Positions 63,082 through 64,000 of a DNA stretch of 64,000 bases are shown piece by piece (positions within the stretch are counted from its first letter, which is position 1; each line of letters opens with the position of its first letter). Source of the stretch: Geoglobus acetivorans (lineage in GTDB: Archaea; Halobacteriota; Archaeoglobi; Archaeoglobales; Archaeoglobaceae). The stretch is from positions 1,240,001 to 1,304,000 of the forward strand of contig NZ_CP087714.1 in the NCBI RefSeq assembly GCF_039641995.1, given 5' to 3'. A program made the position numbers and the translations under genes. The notes beneath the pieces were generated by a model. It had not been told where the DNA came from. It did not search any database and was given only the letters and a program-made list of their open reading frames with translations.

Positions 63082-64000
63082 GTGTCCAGACCAGCAGACT
63101 TCTACAACATCGATGAACTTCTAACAGACGAGGAAAAGCTTGTAAGAAGCTCAGTTAGGGAATTCCTGGAAAAGGAAGTCAGACCTCTCGTTATAGATGC
63201 CTGGCATGAAGAAAAGCCCCTCAACTTCAGAGAACTCGGGAAGAAGTTCGGAGAACTCGGCATGCTCGGGGCGTTCATCCCCGAGGAATACGGCTGTCCG
63301 GGAATGAACTACACCACATTCGGGTTAATCTGCCAGGAAGTCGAAAGAATCGACAGCGCTCTCAGAAGTTTCGTGGCCGTAACATCCGGCCTCGTCATGT
63401 ACCCAATATGGAGGTACGGCAGCGAGGAGCAGAAGAAAAAGTACCTTCCCAAGCTTGCGAGCGGAGAGATCATAGGCTGCTTCGGCCTCACCGAGCCAAA
63501 CCACGGCAGCGATCCCGCAAGCATGGAGGCGAGATGCAAAAAAGACGGAGACGAGTGGATCCTCAATGGAACAAAAACCTGGATTACAGAGGCTGACATA
63601 GCAGACATTGCAATCTTCTGGGCGAGAGACGTTGACGACGGCAGGGTGAAGGGATTCATAGTGGAGAAGGGAACCAAAGGCTTCCACCAGAGCGCATTGA
63701 CTAAGAAAGGCTCAATGAGAGCAGGAGGCGTGGGTGAATTCTCGCTTGTCAACTGCAGAGTCCCGGATGAACAGAGGCTGCCTGAGGCAAAGGGCCTTGG
63801 CGCCCCTCTAAGCTGCCTCAATCAGGCAAGGTTCGGCATCTCCTGGGGAGCAGTAGGCATAGCCTTGGACTGCTTTGAGACAGTACTCAGCTATGTGAAG
63901 GAGAGGAAGCAGTTTGGAACCCCTCTCGCATCCTTCCAGCTCGTCCAGGAAAAGCTCGCCTACATGCTTATAGAGATCACAAAAGCCCAGCTCGTCGCAT
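63082..64000 (+). CDS. glutaryl-CoA dehydrogenase-like acyl-CoA dehydrogenase (3' end outside window)
   Basis: FAD enzyme that oxidises acyl-CoA at C2-C3. The frame starts at GTG 63082 and runs off the right edge after 306 codons; the nearby ATG 63069 is in another frame. The FAD/substrate block CFGLTEPNHGSDPASMEA with LNGTKTWITEADIADIAIF is closer to glutaryl-CoA dehydrogenases than to straight-chain enzymes, as is CLNQARFGISWGAVG. The catalytic Glu lies beyond the window. The codon usage looks somewhat more C-rich than its neighbours. Likely role: degradation of fatty acids or of aromatic and lysine-derived glutarate. Confidence 0.9.
   Translation, partial: MSRPADFYNIDELLTDEEKLVRSSVREFLEKEVRPLVIDAWHEEKPLNFRELGKKFGELGMLGAFIPEEYGCPGMNYTTFGLICQEVERIDSALRSFVAVTSGLVMYPIWRYGSEEQKKKYLPKLASGEIIGCFGLTEPNHGSDPASMEARCKKDGDEWILNGTKTWITEADIADIAIFWARDVDDGRVKGFIVEKGTKGFHQSALTKKGSMRAGGVGEFSLVNCRVPDEQRLPEAKGLGAPLSCLNQARFGISWGAVGIALDCFETVLSYVKERKQFGTPLASFQLVQEKLAYMLIEITKAQLVA

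Noticed and set aside
1-64000. CRISPR arrays, insertion sequences and rRNA genes
   Set aside because: I looked for regularly spaced direct repeats, transposase genes with terminal repeats and rRNA sequence, and saw none by eye.

Overview
This window is euryarchaeal chromosome, most likely from the family Archaeoglobaceae (Archaeoglobus, Geoglobus or Ferroglobus); I cannot fix the genus from sequence alone. The evidence is the gene content: archaeal ribosomal proteins, MCM, aRF1, aIF2 gamma, SecE-Spt5-L11, class I LysRS, archaeal PEP carboxylase, three-ORF glutamate synthase, an LDH-like malate dehydrogenase, a Cys-Val-Glu glycyl radical enzyme and beta-oxidation genes. Promoters are archaeal: AT-rich TATA boxes about 25 bases before leaderless or short-leader starts, and ribosome binding sites of the GGTGAT type.

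Layout. 1-1.4 kb: end of a ribosomal operon (S13-S4-S11, minus). 1.5-5.6 kb: small Cys-rich protein, then the overlapping ppsA-hpt-dph2 operon. 5.7-7.3 kb: a candidate small RNA gene, a 39-residue ORF and pyrC, divergent from ftsZ-secE-spt5-rpl11 (7.3-9.5 kb). 9.7-11.5 kb: aIF2 gamma, PIN protein, small ORF. 11.5-14.3 kb: tRNA thiolation enzyme, site-2 protease, membrane protein (minus). 14.4-21.8 kb: dense plus-strand run cutA, nucleotidyltransferase, lysS, radical SAM, wHTH protein, cis-prenyltransferase, aRF1, argS. 21.9-27.4 kb: APC transporter with two USP domains, MCM, deacetylase-fold protein, zinc-ribbon protein. 27.5-30.8 kb: glycyl radical enzyme and activase with a palindrome at the promoter.

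30.8-34.1 kb is the accessory region: an unknown gene, a decayed gene, a two-gene locus (TIR/deoxyribosyltransferase-like effector plus SAP-PD-(D/E)XK nuclease) with an operator-like palindrome, and a frameshifted winged-helix gene. It ends at tRNA-Cys. 34.3-43.9 kb returns to core metabolism: PEP carboxylase, gatB-coaD, a GalT-like protein, glnA and the three glutamate synthase ORFs (nitrogen assimilation). 44.1-47.9 kb: glycosyltransferase, hisC-JAMM pair, ferredoxin, DUF362 protein. 47.9-48.6 kb: an unidentified fragment, a decayed HicBA toxin-antitoxin module and tRNA-Ser.

48.7-52.3 kb: malate dehydrogenase, LutB-like Fe-S protein, pdxS-pdxT. 52.3-57.8 kb: mostly poorly characterised genes: a DUF169-type protein, two tandem paralogues, an archaeal relative of the human nuclease CDIN1, an integrase-like protein and a TctA-like transporter. 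57.9-62.7 kb: hexulose-phosphate synthase/RraA fusion, a double-domain thymidylate-synthase-like protein, tRNA-Gly, uraA-upp. The window ends inside a glutaryl/acyl-CoA dehydrogenase gene with an operator-like palindrome touching its TATA box.

The best candidates for something undescribed are the effector/nuclease locus at 32-34 kb, the double ThyA-like protein at 59-60 kb and the small RNA gene near 5.75 kb.
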